Assembly (NCBI RefSeq): GCF_900323885.1
Contig: NZ_OOHJ01000030.1
Location: 1-64,000, forward strand
Length of the DNA: 64,000 bases
Direction: 5' to 3'
Source: [Actinomadura] parvosata subsp. kistnae
GTDB taxonomy: Bacteria > Actinomycetota > Actinomycetes > Streptosporangiales > Streptosporangiaceae
Positions within the stretch are counted from its first letter, which is position 1, and every line of letters starts with the position of its first letter. Shown here piece after piece: positions 43,177 through 51,165 of the stretch. The translations under genes and the position numbers were made by a program. A model generated the notes under the pieces. It was not told the DNA's origin, searched no databases, and saw nothing but the letters and a program-made list of their open reading frames with translations.

Positions 43177-44559
43177 ATGAGTGTTGACGTCCATGTCATC
43201 GAGACCTCGTCGCTCGGCGACCGCAGCTATCTGGCCACCGACGGGCAGGTGGCCGTCGTGGTCGATCCCCAGCGGGACGTCGATCGCGTGCTCTCCCTCT
43301 CGGGCCGCCTCGGCGTGCGCGTCACGCACGTCGTCGAGACGCATCTGCACAACGACTACGTCTCGGGCGGGCTGGAGCTGGCCAGGCTGACCGGCGCGCA
43401 CTACGGCCTCGCCGCCGCCGACCGGGCGCCGTTCCCGCACCTGCCGCTGTCCGACGGGGACGTCGTCGAGGTCTCGCCCGCGCTGCGGCTGCGGGCCCTG
43501 GCCACGCCGGGCCACACCTTCCACCACCTGTCGTACGCGCTGGAGAGCGGCGGGGCGGCCGAAGGGGTCTTCACCGGCGGCTCGCTGCTGTTCGGCACGA
43601 CGGGCCGTACCGATCTGCTGGGCGCCGAGCACGCCGCCACGCTGGCGCGCGAGCAGCACGCGTCCGTACGGAGGCTGGCCGACCTGCTGCCCGACGGGGC
43701 CGCGATCTGGCCGACCCACGGCTTCGGCAGCTTCTGCTCGGCCGCCCAGGCCTCCGGCGACGACTCCACCATCGAGCGCGAGCGGCAGGTCAACCCGGCG
43801 CTGCGGCTGGCCGCCGACGCGTTCGTCACGCAGACCCTGGCCGGGCTCGACGCCTACCCCGCCTACTACGCGCACATGGGCGTGATCAACCTGCGCGGCC
43901 CCGAGCCGGTGGACCTGCGCCGGCCCTCGCCCATCACCCCGGGCGAGCTGCGCGGGCGGCTGGAGGCCGGGCAGTGGGTGGTCGACCTGCGGCACCGCAC
44001 CGCGTACGCGCGGGCGCACCTGGCCGGCACTGTCAGCCTGGGCCTGGACGGTCCGATGGCCACCTGGCTCGGCTGGCTGATCGACTGGGGCGCGCCGCTC
44101 ACCCTGATCGGCGAGACGCCCGAGCAGGTCGCCGCGGCGCGGCGGGAGCTCGTGCGCATCGGCGTCGACCGCGTCGCCGCCGCGGCGACCGGCACGCCGC
44201 AGGAGCTCGCCACCCATCCGGCGCAGGTGAGGTCGCTGCCCACGACGACGTTCGCCGGGCTGGCCGCGGCGCTGGCCGGTGACGTGCCGGACGGGCTGCC
44301 CGCCCCCGACGTGATCCTCGACGTCAGGCTCGGCAACGAATGGCAGGACTCCCACATCGACGGCGCCGTGCACGTGCCGCTGCCCGAGCTCGCCGCCCGC
44401 ACCGGCGACATCCCGTCCGGGGCGGTATGGGTGCACTGCGGCAGCGGCTACCGGGCCACCGCGGCGGCCTCGCTGCTGGCCAGGGCCGGGCGGGAGGTCG
44501 TGCTGGTGAACGACGCGTTCGCCGACGCCGCCGCCTCCGGCCTGGCCATGGCCTCCTGA
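43177..44559 (+). CDS. Persulfide dioxygenase-rhodanese fusion (CstB-like)
   Basis: The 460-residue protein starts with a metallo-beta-lactamase domain of the ETHE1 type: THLHNDYVSGG gives the HxHxD-like iron ligands, with TPGHTFHHLSY further on. Two rhodanese domains follow. The first (about 265-355) has no active-site Cys; the second (about 370-455) has it in VWVHCGSGYRATAAA. Such proteins oxidise glutathione or CoA persulfide to sulfite and transfer sulfane sulfur to sulfite to give thiosulfate. It is preceded by a CstR-type box and followed by a rhodanese-membrane protein. The ATG at 43177 follows AGGAGA. Confidence 0.9.
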   Translation: MSVDVHVIETSSLGDRSYLATDGQVAVVVDPQRDVDRVLSLSGRLGVRVTHVVETHLHNDYVSGGLELARLTGAHYGLAAADRAPFPHLPLSDGDVVEVSPALRLRALATPGHTFHHLSYALESGGAAEGVFTGGSLLFGTTGRTDLLGAEHAATLAREQHASVRRLADLLPDGAAIWPTHGFGSFCSAAQASGDDSTIERERQVNPALRLAADAFVTQTLAGLDAYPAYYAHMGVINLRGPEPVDLRRPSPITPGELRGRLEAGQWVVDLRHRTAYARAHLAGTVSLGLDGPMATWLGWLIDWGAPLTLIGETPEQVAAARRELVRIGVDRVAAAATGTPQELATHPAQVRSLPTTTFAGLAAALAGDVPDGLPAPDVILDVRLGNEWQDSHIDGAVHVPLPELAARTGDIPSGAVWVHCGSGYRATAAASLLARAGREVVLVNDAFADAAASGLAMAS

Positions 44560-44633
44560 TCCGCCTGTTCAAGACCCGCCTGTCCATTCGCCGCGGGAGC
44601 GGGCGGCGCCCGTCCAACCAGAAAGACCAGCAC

Positions 44634-45200
44634 GTGAACACTCTCACCACCGCACAGGTTCGTACTCTTCTCGACAGCGGCGCGAACGTCCGGCTGATCG
44701 ACGTCCGCAGCCCTGGGGAGTTCACGGCGAGCCACATTCCCGGTTCGGCCAATGTCCCCCTCGACCTGCTGCGCAAGCACTCCACACAACTCCGCGCCGA
44801 GCATGACGATCACGTCGTGCTCGTGTGCCGGTCGGGTGTGCGCGCCCGTGACGCTCACCAGATCGTCGCCGCAGCCGGCCTGGCGGCCGTGAGCGTGCTC
44901 GACGGCGGCCTGAACGCCTGGGAAAGTCAGGGCGCACCGGTGAATCGCGGCCGCGGCACCTGGGCGATGGAGCGCCAGGTCCGCATGGTGGCGGGGAGCA
45001 TCGTGCTCGCCGGTGTCGCCGCCAGCGTCTTCTGGAAGCCGGCCAAGTGGGCGGCCGGGGCGATCGGCGCGGGTTTGGCCTTCTCGGCGCTCACCGACAC
45101 GTGCGCGATGGCCAGGGCGCTGTCGTTCCTGCCGTGGAACAGGACGCCGCCGGCCCGGCCCGGCTCCGAGACGCCGGCGGCACTGACCGCACGGTCATGA
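44634..45200 (+). CDS. Rhodanese with C-terminal DUF2892-like membrane domain
   Basis: The 188-residue protein has an N-terminal rhodanese domain with NVRLIDVRSPGEFTASHIPG and the active-site loop VLVCRSGVRARDAHQ. A membrane part like DUF2892 follows (RMVAGSIVLAGVAASVFWKP ... GAIGAGLAFSALTDTCAMAR). This anchors sulfur transfer at the inner face of the membrane. The GTG at 44634 begins VNTLTTAQVRTLL. It follows the CstB-like gene after 74 bases and is probably in the same CstR-controlled operon. The next piece downstream is a broken sulfite exporter gene. Confidence 0.88.
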   Translation: MNTLTTAQVRTLLDSGANVRLIDVRSPGEFTASHIPGSANVPLDLLRKHSTQLRAEHDDHVVLVCRSGVRARDAHQIVAAAGLAAVSVLDGGLNAWESQGAPVNRGRGTWAMERQVRMVAGSIVLAGVAASVFWKPAKWAAGAIGAGLAFSALTDTCAMARALSFLPWNRTPPARPGSETPAALTARS

Positions 45201-45243
45201 CCGGTATGGTCACGCTCGGCGCCGGAGCCGAGGGCGCCTCATC

Positions 45244-45354
45244 GTGGTGACCTCCGGCCTGGTGATCGGCCTGGTGTCGGGACTGCTCGGCGCCGGCAGC
45301 TCCATCCTGGCGACGCCCGTCCTCATGTACGGCGTCGGCCCGCCGGGGCGGTGA
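45244..45354 (+). pseudogene. TauE/SafE sulfite exporter, N-terminal remnant
   Basis: The frame reads VVTSGLVIGLVSGLLGAGSS then ILATPVLMYGVGPPGR and stops. This is the first membrane helix and Gly-rich turn of TauE/SafE exporters, which in complete sulfide-oxidation operons export the sulfite made by persulfide dioxygenase. Normal members have 240-270 residues, so over 85 percent is gone. Homology ends abruptly where an antisense CsoR fragment begins, so a deletion or inversion joined them. Confidence 0.72.
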
Positions 45355-45437
45355 ACCGGCGTGGCCGCGGACACCTGCGTCAGGATGTCGATGCAGTACG
45401 TGTCCTCTTCGACCATGCGCGTGCTCATGTTGAGCAC
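45355..45437 (-). pseudogene. CsoR copper repressor fragment
   Basis: On the minus strand the segment RMVEEDTYCIDILTQVSAAT is the hallmark helix of copper-sensing CsoR, including the first copper-ligand Cys. Only about 22 recognisable residues remain; neither the N-terminal helix nor the His/Cys of the second helix is present. It abuts the TauE remnant head to head. It shows that a true copper CsoR once existed here besides the CstR-type gene at 42837. Confidence 0.7.
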
Positions 45438-46012
45438 GGATCTCGGGTGCAGGCACTCATGATGACCATGATCAGGCGACCGACGGCGTCCTCGGACGGC
45501 AGTGCTCTGGCGGCCGTGACGGCGTGCAGGCAGTAGGTCGCGAGTTCGTCGGGAACGACGTCGTCGCGAAAGGCGCCGGTCCGTGCGCCTTCGGCGAGCA
45601 GATCCCTGAGCATGCCGTGGATCCGCTGTTCAGCGTGCCCAACTCGTTCGTCGCGGTGCAGGACTGCCATGAGCGCGCCATCCCCGTGTCCACGGGACCG
45701 ACGCGAGATGTGCGCGTACGCCTCCAGCACGGCCCGCAACCCCTCGACGGGCTCGCCTGCCTGATCCCGCACCTTGGCCAGTTGTTCGAGGTGAGCGGCG
45801 ATCTGCTGCTCGTGCCAGGCAAGCAGGATCGCTTCGACGTCAGGGAAGTACTTGTAGAGCGTCGCGCGGCCGATGCCGGCCTTCTCCGCGATCTGGGACA
45901 TCGTGACCGATCGCAGCCCGTGCTCCGCCACGAGCGCCGACGTGTGCGTGAGGATCGCCTCGCGCACGTCGCGGCGATGCGCCTCGATCGTCTCGTTCCA
46001 CAGCCTCGGCAC
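45425..46012 (-). CDS. TetR-family regulator
   Basis: The 195-residue protein has the TetR helix-turn-helix TMSQIAEKAGIGRATLYKYF at about residues 37-56 after the helix REAILTHTSALVAEHGLRSV. The C-terminal domain, of normal length, contains RRSRGHGDGALMAVLHRDER and resembles TetR regulators next to small membrane proteins. A perfect 19-bp palindrome at 46037-46055 lies right upstream, so it likely represses itself and the divergent two-gene membrane operon. The C-terminus runs up to the CsoR fragment; its last residues SACTRDPCST may come from the rearranged joint. Confidence 0.86.
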   Translation of the reverse strand: MPRLWNETIEAHRRDVREAILTHTSALVAEHGLRSVTMSQIAEKAGIGRATLYKYFPDVEAILLAWHEQQIAAHLEQLAKVRDQAGEPVEGLRAVLEAYAHISRRSRGHGDGALMAVLHRDERVGHAEQRIHGMLRDLLAEGARTGAFRDDVVPDELATYCLHAVTAARALPSEDAVGRLIMVIMSACTRDPCST

Positions 46013-46036
46013 GGTCTGAGCATATGCGATGAGGGA

Positions 46037-46055
46037 TCAATACACGATGTATTGA
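46037..46055. promoter_or_regulatory. TetR operator palindrome
   Basis: TCAATACA-CGA-TGTATTGA is a perfect 19-bp palindrome between the divergent TetR and small membrane protein genes. A second, weaker dyad TGTTT-CGT-AAAACA follows at 46067-46080. Confidence 0.78.
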
Positions 46056-46120
46056 CGTAGACAGACTGTTTCGTAAAACATGGTTCGCATGCAGGCGCGA
46101 CGACCATGGAGGTCAGACAG

Positions 46121-46288
46121 ATGACAGAGCAACACATGCCACGCTGGGTGAAGGTGGCCGGGATCATCACGGCCGTTGCCGTGCTGCTCTTCGTCATCCT
46201 GATCCTCATGGGCGGCCATGGGCCTGGCCGTCACATGGGGGCCTCGGGCGAGGCCACTGCGGCCGCCGCGAATCCCTCGGCCGCATGA
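46121..46288 (+). CDS. Small single-pass membrane protein (55 aa)
   Basis: The product has one membrane helix, VAGIITAVAVLLFVILILMG, followed by a His/Gly-rich tail GGHGPGRHMGAS. No family can be named. The ATG at 46121 (MTEQHMPRWVK) has GGAGG eight bases upstream; the ATG at 46106 lacks a ribosome site. It overlaps the next gene by four bases and is probably controlled by the TetR protein at 45425. The His-rich tail may bind metal ions. Confidence 0.65.
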   Translation: MTEQHMPRWVKVAGIITAVAVLLFVILILMGGHGPGRHMGASGEATAAAANPSAA

Positions 46289-46797
46289 GCCCCATGGCGC
46301 CTCGCCTGCGCAAACTGGCCCTTACGGCGCACGTCTGCGTCTCCGTGGGATGGCTGGGCGCGGTACTGGTCTTTCTGGCGCTGGCAGTCGTCGGCTTGAC
46401 CAGCCCGGACGCGCGGACAGTCCGCGCCGTCTATCTGGCGATGGAGCCGGCCGCCTGGTACGCCCTCGTGCCGCTGGCCGCGGCCTCGCTGCTCACCGGG
46501 CTCGTGCAGTCGCTGGGCACCACGTGGGGTTTGTTCCGGCACTATTGGGTGCTGTTCAAGCTGTTGATCAACGTGGCTGCCATCGTCGTCCTGCTGATGT
46601 ACACCGAGACCCTGGGCTATCTGGCCGGCGTCGCGGCGGCCCCGGGAACCGATCCCGAGGTGCTGCGGAGCCCTTCCGTGCTCATCCACTCCGTCCTGGC
46701 GGCGGTGCTGCTGCTCCTGGCCACACTGTTGGCCGTGTTCAAGCCTCGGGGCCGGATGAGTTTCATCGCGTCCAGGACCGCGGCATCCCAGCCATGA
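46285..46797 (+). CDS. Four-helix membrane protein, DUF2269-like
   Basis: The 170-residue protein has four hydrophobic segments: LALTAHVCVSVGWLGAVLVF, YALVPLAAASLLTGLVQSLG, YWVLFKLLINVAAIVVLLMY and LIHSVLAAVLLLLATLLAVF. Pattern and size resemble integral membrane proteins of the DUF2269 type, which have no known function. It starts inside the stop of the preceding 55-aa protein gene (ATGA). A long perfect hairpin directly follows its stop codon and ends the operon. Confidence 0.7.
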   Translation: MSPMAPRLRKLALTAHVCVSVGWLGAVLVFLALAVVGLTSPDARTVRAVYLAMEPAAWYALVPLAAASLLTGLVQSLGTTWGLFRHYWVLFKLLINVAAIVVLLMYTETLGYLAGVAAAPGTDPEVLRSPSVLIHSVLAAVLLLLATLLAVFKPRGRMSFIASRTAASQP

Positions 46798-46798
46798 A

Positions 46799-46834
46799 GG
46801 GATGGCTCCACGCCGTCCGGCGTGGAGCCATCCC
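46799..46834. terminator. Strong hairpin terminator
   Basis: A 16-bp perfect stem GGGATGGCTCCACGCC / GGCGTGGAGCCATCCC with a 4-base loop lies between the end of the membrane operon and the end of the convergent CopA remnant, so it can serve both strands. Confidence 0.9.
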
Positions 46835-46841
46835 GTTCGTA

Positions 46842-47724
46842 CTACTTGAAGCGGCGCAGCCGCAGGCTGTTGGTGACCACGAAGACGCTGGAGAACGCCA
46901 TGGCCGCGCCCGCGATCATCGGGTTGAGCAGGCCCAGGGCCGCGAGTGGCAGGGCGGCCACGTTGTAGGCGAAGGCCCAGAACAGGTTGCCCTTGATGGT
47001 CGACAGCGTGCGCCGGGACAGCCGGATCGCGTCCGCGGCCACCCGCAGGTCGCCGCGGACCAGGGTCAGGTCGCTCGCCTCGATCGCCGCGTCGGTGCCG
47101 GTGCCCATGGCCAGGCCCAGGTCCGCCTGGGCCAGCGCGGCGGCGTCGTTGACGCCGTCGCCCACCATCGCCACGGTCTTGCCGTCGGCCTGCAGCTTCT
47201 TGACCACGTCCACCTTGTCGGCGGGCAGCACCTCGGCGATCACCTCGTCGATGCCCACCTCTTGCGCGACGGTCCTGGCCACGGCCTCGTTGTCGCCGGT
47301 CAACAGGACCGGGGTCAGGCCCAGCGCTTTGAGCTGGGTGATGGCCTCCCTGCTGGTCGGCTTGACCACATCGGCCACCACCAGCACGGCCCGCGCCTTG
47401 CTGTCCCAGCCGACCGCGACCGCGGTGCGGCCGGCGGCCTGCGCCTCGTGCAGGTCCCGCTCCAGGTCGGCGGGCAGGTGCTGGGACCACTCCTCCAGCA
47501 GACGCGGGCGGCCGACCAGCACCGCGTGCCCGTCCACGATGCCCTGCACGCCCAGCCCCTCGACGTTGGCGAAGTCCTCCAGGGCGGGCAGGTCACCGAC
47601 CCGGGCGGCGGCACCCCTGGCGATCGCCTGCGCGATGGGGTGTTCGGAGGCGTGCTCCAGCGCGCCGGCCAGGCGCAGCACCTCTTCCTCGCTCTCCCCC
47701 TGCCGCCCGGTGAGACTTGAGGAG
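46842..47724 (-). pseudogene. CopA-like copper P1B-ATPase, C-terminal remnant
   Basis: The minus strand encodes the second half of a heavy-metal ATPase. It has the HP motif in GALEHASEHPIAQAIARGAA, VLLTGDNEAVARTVAQEVGI, MVGDGVNDAAALAQADLGLA with the GDGxND hinge, then the last two membrane helices. Everything before it is missing: the HMA domain, the first membrane helices with the CPC metal site, TGE, and DKTGT itself. Homology starts at about LTGRQGESEEEVL near 47710, seven bases or so before the ribosome site of the divergent MFS gene. It cannot pump copper. The joint suggests a deletion that brought the MFS gene to this place. Confidence 0.85.
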
Positions 47725-47730
47725 CTCGAC

Positions 47731-48921
47731 ATGCCCCACACGATCCGCAGGCCAGGCGTCCTCGGCGGGACGTCGCTGGCCGTCTTCCTGGCCATCGTGC
47801 ACTTCGTCAACGACGCGATCACGGCGATGCTCGGCGCCCTGCTGCCGACCTTGCAGGCCCGTTTCGAGCTGGGGCCCGTGCTGCTGGCCCTGATCGTGGC
47901 CGTCTACTCCATCTCGTCGTCGGTCACCCAGCCGTTCTTCGGCGCGATGGCGGAGGATCGCAGCCTGCGCCTGGTCGGAGCGGCAGGCGTGCTGCTGGCC
48001 TCGTTGTTCCTGAGCCTGATCGGGGTCGCGCCCGCACTGGTGGCGGTGTTCGCCCTGCTGATCATCGGCGGTATGGGGTCGGCGGCGCTGCATCCCGTGG
48101 GCACGGCGGTGGCCGGCGGCCCGGCCGTACCGAACCGCACCCTCGGCGTGGGGCTGTTCACGGCGGGCGGGATGGCCGGGTTCGCCCTCGGGCCGGTGCT
48201 GATCCTCGCCATCGCCTCGGCCTTCGGCGTGGAGGCCACCCCGTGGCTGATGGCGCCGGGCATCATGCTCGCCGCCCTGGTGTTCGCGCTACTGCCCGAC
48301 TGGGAGCCCCACGGTCGCAGGCCACTGCGGGCGCTCTTCCAGCTCCGCCTGCTGCGCGGCCCCGTCGGCGGGCTGACGCTCGCGGCGAGCCTGGCGAGCC
48401 TCGCCTTCGTCACCTTCACCAGCTCGGTCCCCCTCTGGCTGGTCAACGAGCACGACCTGCCGACCGACCACGGGCTCATCGGCTGGACGCTGGCCGCGTT
48501 CTCCCTGGCGGCGGGACTCGGCTCCCTGCTCGGCGGCGTGCTGGCACCCCGCCTCGGCCGCCGGCGGGTGCTGGTGGGCTCCCTGGGCCTGGCCCCATTC
48601 CCGCTGATCGCGGTCCTGGGCCTGGAGCCGGGCGGCGTCGCCTCCTTCGCCGCGACCGTCCTGGCGGGCGCCCTCCTGTATGTGGGCAGCCCGATCACCG
48701 TGGTCCTCGCGCAGGACCTCGCGCCCGCCGCCCCGGCGAGCGCCGCCGGCATGGTCCTGGGAGTGTCTGCCGCCCTGGCGGGCGCCCTGTACGTCGCCCT
48801 GGGCTGGCTGCAGGAAGTGGTCGGCGTCGGCGGTGGGATGGCCGCCGGCTTCGCGCTCGCCGGCCCCGCGGCGCTGATCGTCCTGGCGGTGCTGCGCCGG
48901 CACCCGGAAGCCGGACGTTGA
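47731..48921 (+). CDS. MFS transporter, fosmidomycin-resistance (Fsr) type
   Basis: The 396-residue protein has about 12 hydrophobic helices and the pattern of the Fsr subgroup: SLAVFLAIVHFVNDAITAML at the start, LLPTLQARFELGPVLLALIV, and GSAALHPVGTAVAGG. Members export fosmidomycin or other small molecules. The ATG at 47731 has GAGGAG seven bases upstream, and that site overlaps the edge of the CopA remnant. It is followed by CsoR-type boxes and a second MFS gene. Its natural substrate is unknown; a link to metal or sulfur stress is only positional. Confidence 0.85.
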   Translation: MPHTIRRPGVLGGTSLAVFLAIVHFVNDAITAMLGALLPTLQARFELGPVLLALIVAVYSISSSVTQPFFGAMAEDRSLRLVGAAGVLLASLFLSLIGVAPALVAVFALLIIGGMGSAALHPVGTAVAGGPAVPNRTLGVGLFTAGGMAGFALGPVLILAIASAFGVEATPWLMAPGIMLAALVFALLPDWEPHGRRPLRALFQLRLLRGPVGGLTLAASLASLAFVTFTSSVPLWLVNEHDLPTDHGLIGWTLAAFSLAAGLGSLLGGVLAPRLGRRRVLVGSLGLAPFPLIAVLGLEPGGVASFAATVLAGALLYVGSPITVVLAQDLAPAAPASAAGMVLGVSAALAGALYVALGWLQEVVGVGGGMAAGFALAGPAALIVLAVLRRHPEAGR

Positions 48922-48931
48922 GCCGGCAGGC

Positions 48932-48987
48932 TTGACAGATACCCCCCGTGGTATTAATTGTCCCTCGCAAATACCCCCTATGGGTAT
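48932..48987 (+). promoter_or_regulatory. Promoter with two CsoR/CstR-type boxes ahead of a DHA2 pump
   Basis: A -35 TTGACA at 48932-48937 is followed by ATACC-CCCCGT-GGTAT (48939-48954, 6-bp spacer), which fills the -35/-10 spacer. A second box ATACC-CCCTATG-GGTAT (7-bp spacer) lies at 48971-48987. This is classic repressor placement. Confidence 0.72.
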
Positions 48988-49009
48988 TAACTCTGACAGG
49001 AGAGAACCC

Positions 49010-50431
49010 ATGTCCGCACCATCCCCCCGGCGCTGGGCCGCCCTGGCCCTGATCGCCACCGCCCAGTTCATCGTCATCATGGACACCTCGATCATCGGCG
49101 TCGCCCTCCCCCGCATCCAGCAGGACCTGGGCTTCTCCCAGGAAAACCTGTCCTGGGTCTTCAACGCCTACGTCGTCGCCTTCGGCGGCCTGCTGCTGCT
49201 CGGCGGCCGCCTGTCCGACCTGCTCGGCGCCCGCCGCCTGTTCAGCACCGGCTGGCTGATCCTGCTCGCCGGCTCCCTGCTGGCCGGCATCGCCCCCGAG
49301 GTATGGGTGGAGCTGACCGGCCGCGCCGTCCAGGGCATCGGCGCCGCGCTCATCGCCCCGTCCGCACTCACCCTGCTCATGATGCTGTTCGGCCACGCCC
49401 CCAAGGAGCTGACCAAGGCCCTGGCCCTGTACGGCGCCGCCGCCCCGGCCGGCGGCACCGCCGGCGTCTTCCTCGGCGGCCTCATCACCGAATACCTCAG
49501 CTGGCCCTGGGTCTTCTACATCAACATCCCCATCGCGATCGCCGCGCTCCTGGCCACCGGCCCGCTGATGCCCGCCACCACCTCCACGCGCGGCTCCATC
49601 GACGTGCTCGGCACCCTGACCGTCACCCTCGGCCTCGGCACCGCCGTCTACGCCATCGTCCGCGCCCCCGAAGCGGGCTGGGCCGCCGCCCAGACCTGGA
49701 TCACCCTGGCCGTCGCCGCAGCCCTGCTCATCGCGTTCATCGCCATCCAGGCCCGCCGCCGCGAGCCGCTGATGCGCCGGTCCATCTTCCGCACCCCGAA
49801 CCTGGCCGCCGCCAACCTCACCCAGCTCCTGCTCGGCGGCGCCTGGATCCCGATGTGGTTCTTCCTCAACCTCTACCTGCAGCAGGTCCTCGGCTACAGC
49901 GCCTTCCCCAGCGGCGCCGCCCTGCTCCCGATGACCATCCTCATCATGCTCGGCATGATCGTCCTGGCCCCCAAGGCCATCGGCCGCTTCGGCCCGAAGA
50001 CCACCACCGTCACCGGCCTCGCCCTGCTCACCGCCGGCATGGCCTGGCTCTCGCTGATCAGCCCGGACGGCAGCTTCGCCACCGACGTCCTGCCCGCCAG
50101 CCTGGTGGCCGCCCTCGGCATGTCGCTGGCCTTCATCCCCTCCCTCGGCACCGCCATCTCCGCCGCCCGCCCCGAGGAGGGCGGCCTGGCCTCCGGCATC
50201 GTCAACACCAGCTACCAGGTCGGCTCCGCCCTCGGCCTGGCCGCCATGACCGCCGTCGCCGCCGCCAACGGCGCCGACCGGCTCGGCGACCTGCCCGCCC
50301 TGACCGACGGCTTCTCCGCCGCGTTCGTCGGAGCCGCCGCCATCGCCCTGGCCGCCGCCCTGCTGGCCGCCGCCACCCTGCGCACCCGCGCCACCGCACC
50401 CGCCGACGACGTCACCGCGTCCCGCGGCTGA
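49010..50431 (+). CDS. MFS transporter, DHA2 family (14 TM)
   Basis: The 473-residue protein has 14 predicted helices and DHA2 motifs: IVIMDTSIIGVALPRIQQDL (motif D1), GGRLSDLLGARRLF (motif A) and GRAVQGIGAALIAPSALTLL. It exports drugs or metabolites by proton antiport. The ATG at 49010 follows AGGAGAG. Two metal/persulfide-type boxes in its promoter suggest repression by a CsoR-family protein, which is unusual for a multidrug pump and hints at export of a copper- or sulfur-related compound. A universal stress protein gene follows after 26 bases and is probably cotranscribed. Confidence 0.9.
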   Translation: MSAPSPRRWAALALIATAQFIVIMDTSIIGVALPRIQQDLGFSQENLSWVFNAYVVAFGGLLLLGGRLSDLLGARRLFSTGWLILLAGSLLAGIAPEVWVELTGRAVQGIGAALIAPSALTLLMMLFGHAPKELTKALALYGAAAPAGGTAGVFLGGLITEYLSWPWVFYINIPIAIAALLATGPLMPATTSTRGSIDVLGTLTVTLGLGTAVYAIVRAPEAGWAAAQTWITLAVAAALLIAFIAIQARRREPLMRRSIFRTPNLAAANLTQLLLGGAWIPMWFFLNLYLQQVLGYSAFPSGAALLPMTILIMLGMIVLAPKAIGRFGPKTTTVTGLALLTAGMAWLSLISPDGSFATDVLPASLVAALGMSLAFIPSLGTAISAARPEEGGLASGIVNTSYQVGSALGLAAMTAVAAANGADRLGDLPALTDGFSAAFVGAAAIALAAALLAAATLRTRATAPADDVTASRG

Positions 50432-50457
50432 CCCATCCGCACCCAAAGGAGAATCCC

Positions 50458-50946
50458 ATGTCCATCCTCATCGCCTACGACGGCTCATCTGATGCCCAGC
50501 ACGCCATCGAGGAGACCGCACGCCTCTTCCCGGGAGCCTCCACCGTGGTTCTCTACGCCCGCCAACCGCTGGAAAGCCTCGCCGCTCATCTGGAAGGCCA
50601 CCCGGCCCTGGAGGACCTGCGCGACCTCGACACCAGAACCTTGGACGCCTCCGAGCAACTGGCCGCCGAAGGCGCCGAGCGGGCTCGAGCCCTCGGACTC
50701 AAGGCCGAACCTCGGGTGGCCTCCGTCCCCGAGGAGACGGCAGCCGAGGCCATCGTGGACGTGGCGGAGGAGATCGACGCCTCGCTGATCGTCCTCGGGT
50801 CCCGCGGGCGCCGCGGGTTGCCGGCACTGCTGTCGGGCAGCACCTCCACCCGGGTCATGCACTCCACCGGCCGGCCGACGCTGATCATTCCCTCCGGAGC
50901 TCTGGCCGCTGCTCGCCGAGCCAGCAGAGCAGGTGCCGGACGCTGA
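50458..50946 (+). CDS. Universal stress protein (UspA family)
   Basis: The 162-residue protein has the Usp fold: MSILIAYDGSSDAQHAIEET at the start and the ATP-binding element VLGSRGRRGLPALLSGSTST (G2xG9xGS type) near residue 115. It probably binds ATP and acts in stress adaptation in the cytosol. The ATG at 50458 follows AAAGGAG. It lies directly behind the DHA2 pump and shares its promoter with the two boxes. A long hairpin follows the stop. Confidence 0.93.
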   Translation: MSILIAYDGSSDAQHAIEETARLFPGASTVVLYARQPLESLAAHLEGHPALEDLRDLDTRTLDASEQLAAEGAERARALGLKAEPRVASVPEETAAEAIVDVAEEIDASLIVLGSRGRRGLPALLSGSTSTRVMHSTGRPTLIIPSGALAAARRASRAGAGR

Positions 50947-50947
50947 G

Positions 50948-50999
50948 ACGTACGCGCCCCAGCTCCCGAACCATCCGTGGAGCCGGGGCGCGTACGCGT
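50948..50999 (+). terminator. Hairpin terminator after the pump-Usp operon
   Basis: ACGTACGCGCCCC (50948-50960) pairs with GGGGCGCGTACGCGT (50985-50999); an inner AGCTC/GGAGC pairing extends the stem. It begins just after the Usp stop codon. Confidence 0.8.
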
Positions 51000-51165
51000 C
51001 CATTGAACCCAGCGCATACCACCCGCGTAACCACACGTAAGACCAGATCAGCTACCACCAATAGTAAGTCGGCCTGCCTAGCGAAATTGCGCAGAACAGG
51101 GCAACAACCTCCCGCCTTCTGTACTATTTCGGCCCAGGTTCAGAGACTTACGAGGAGGCATCGTA

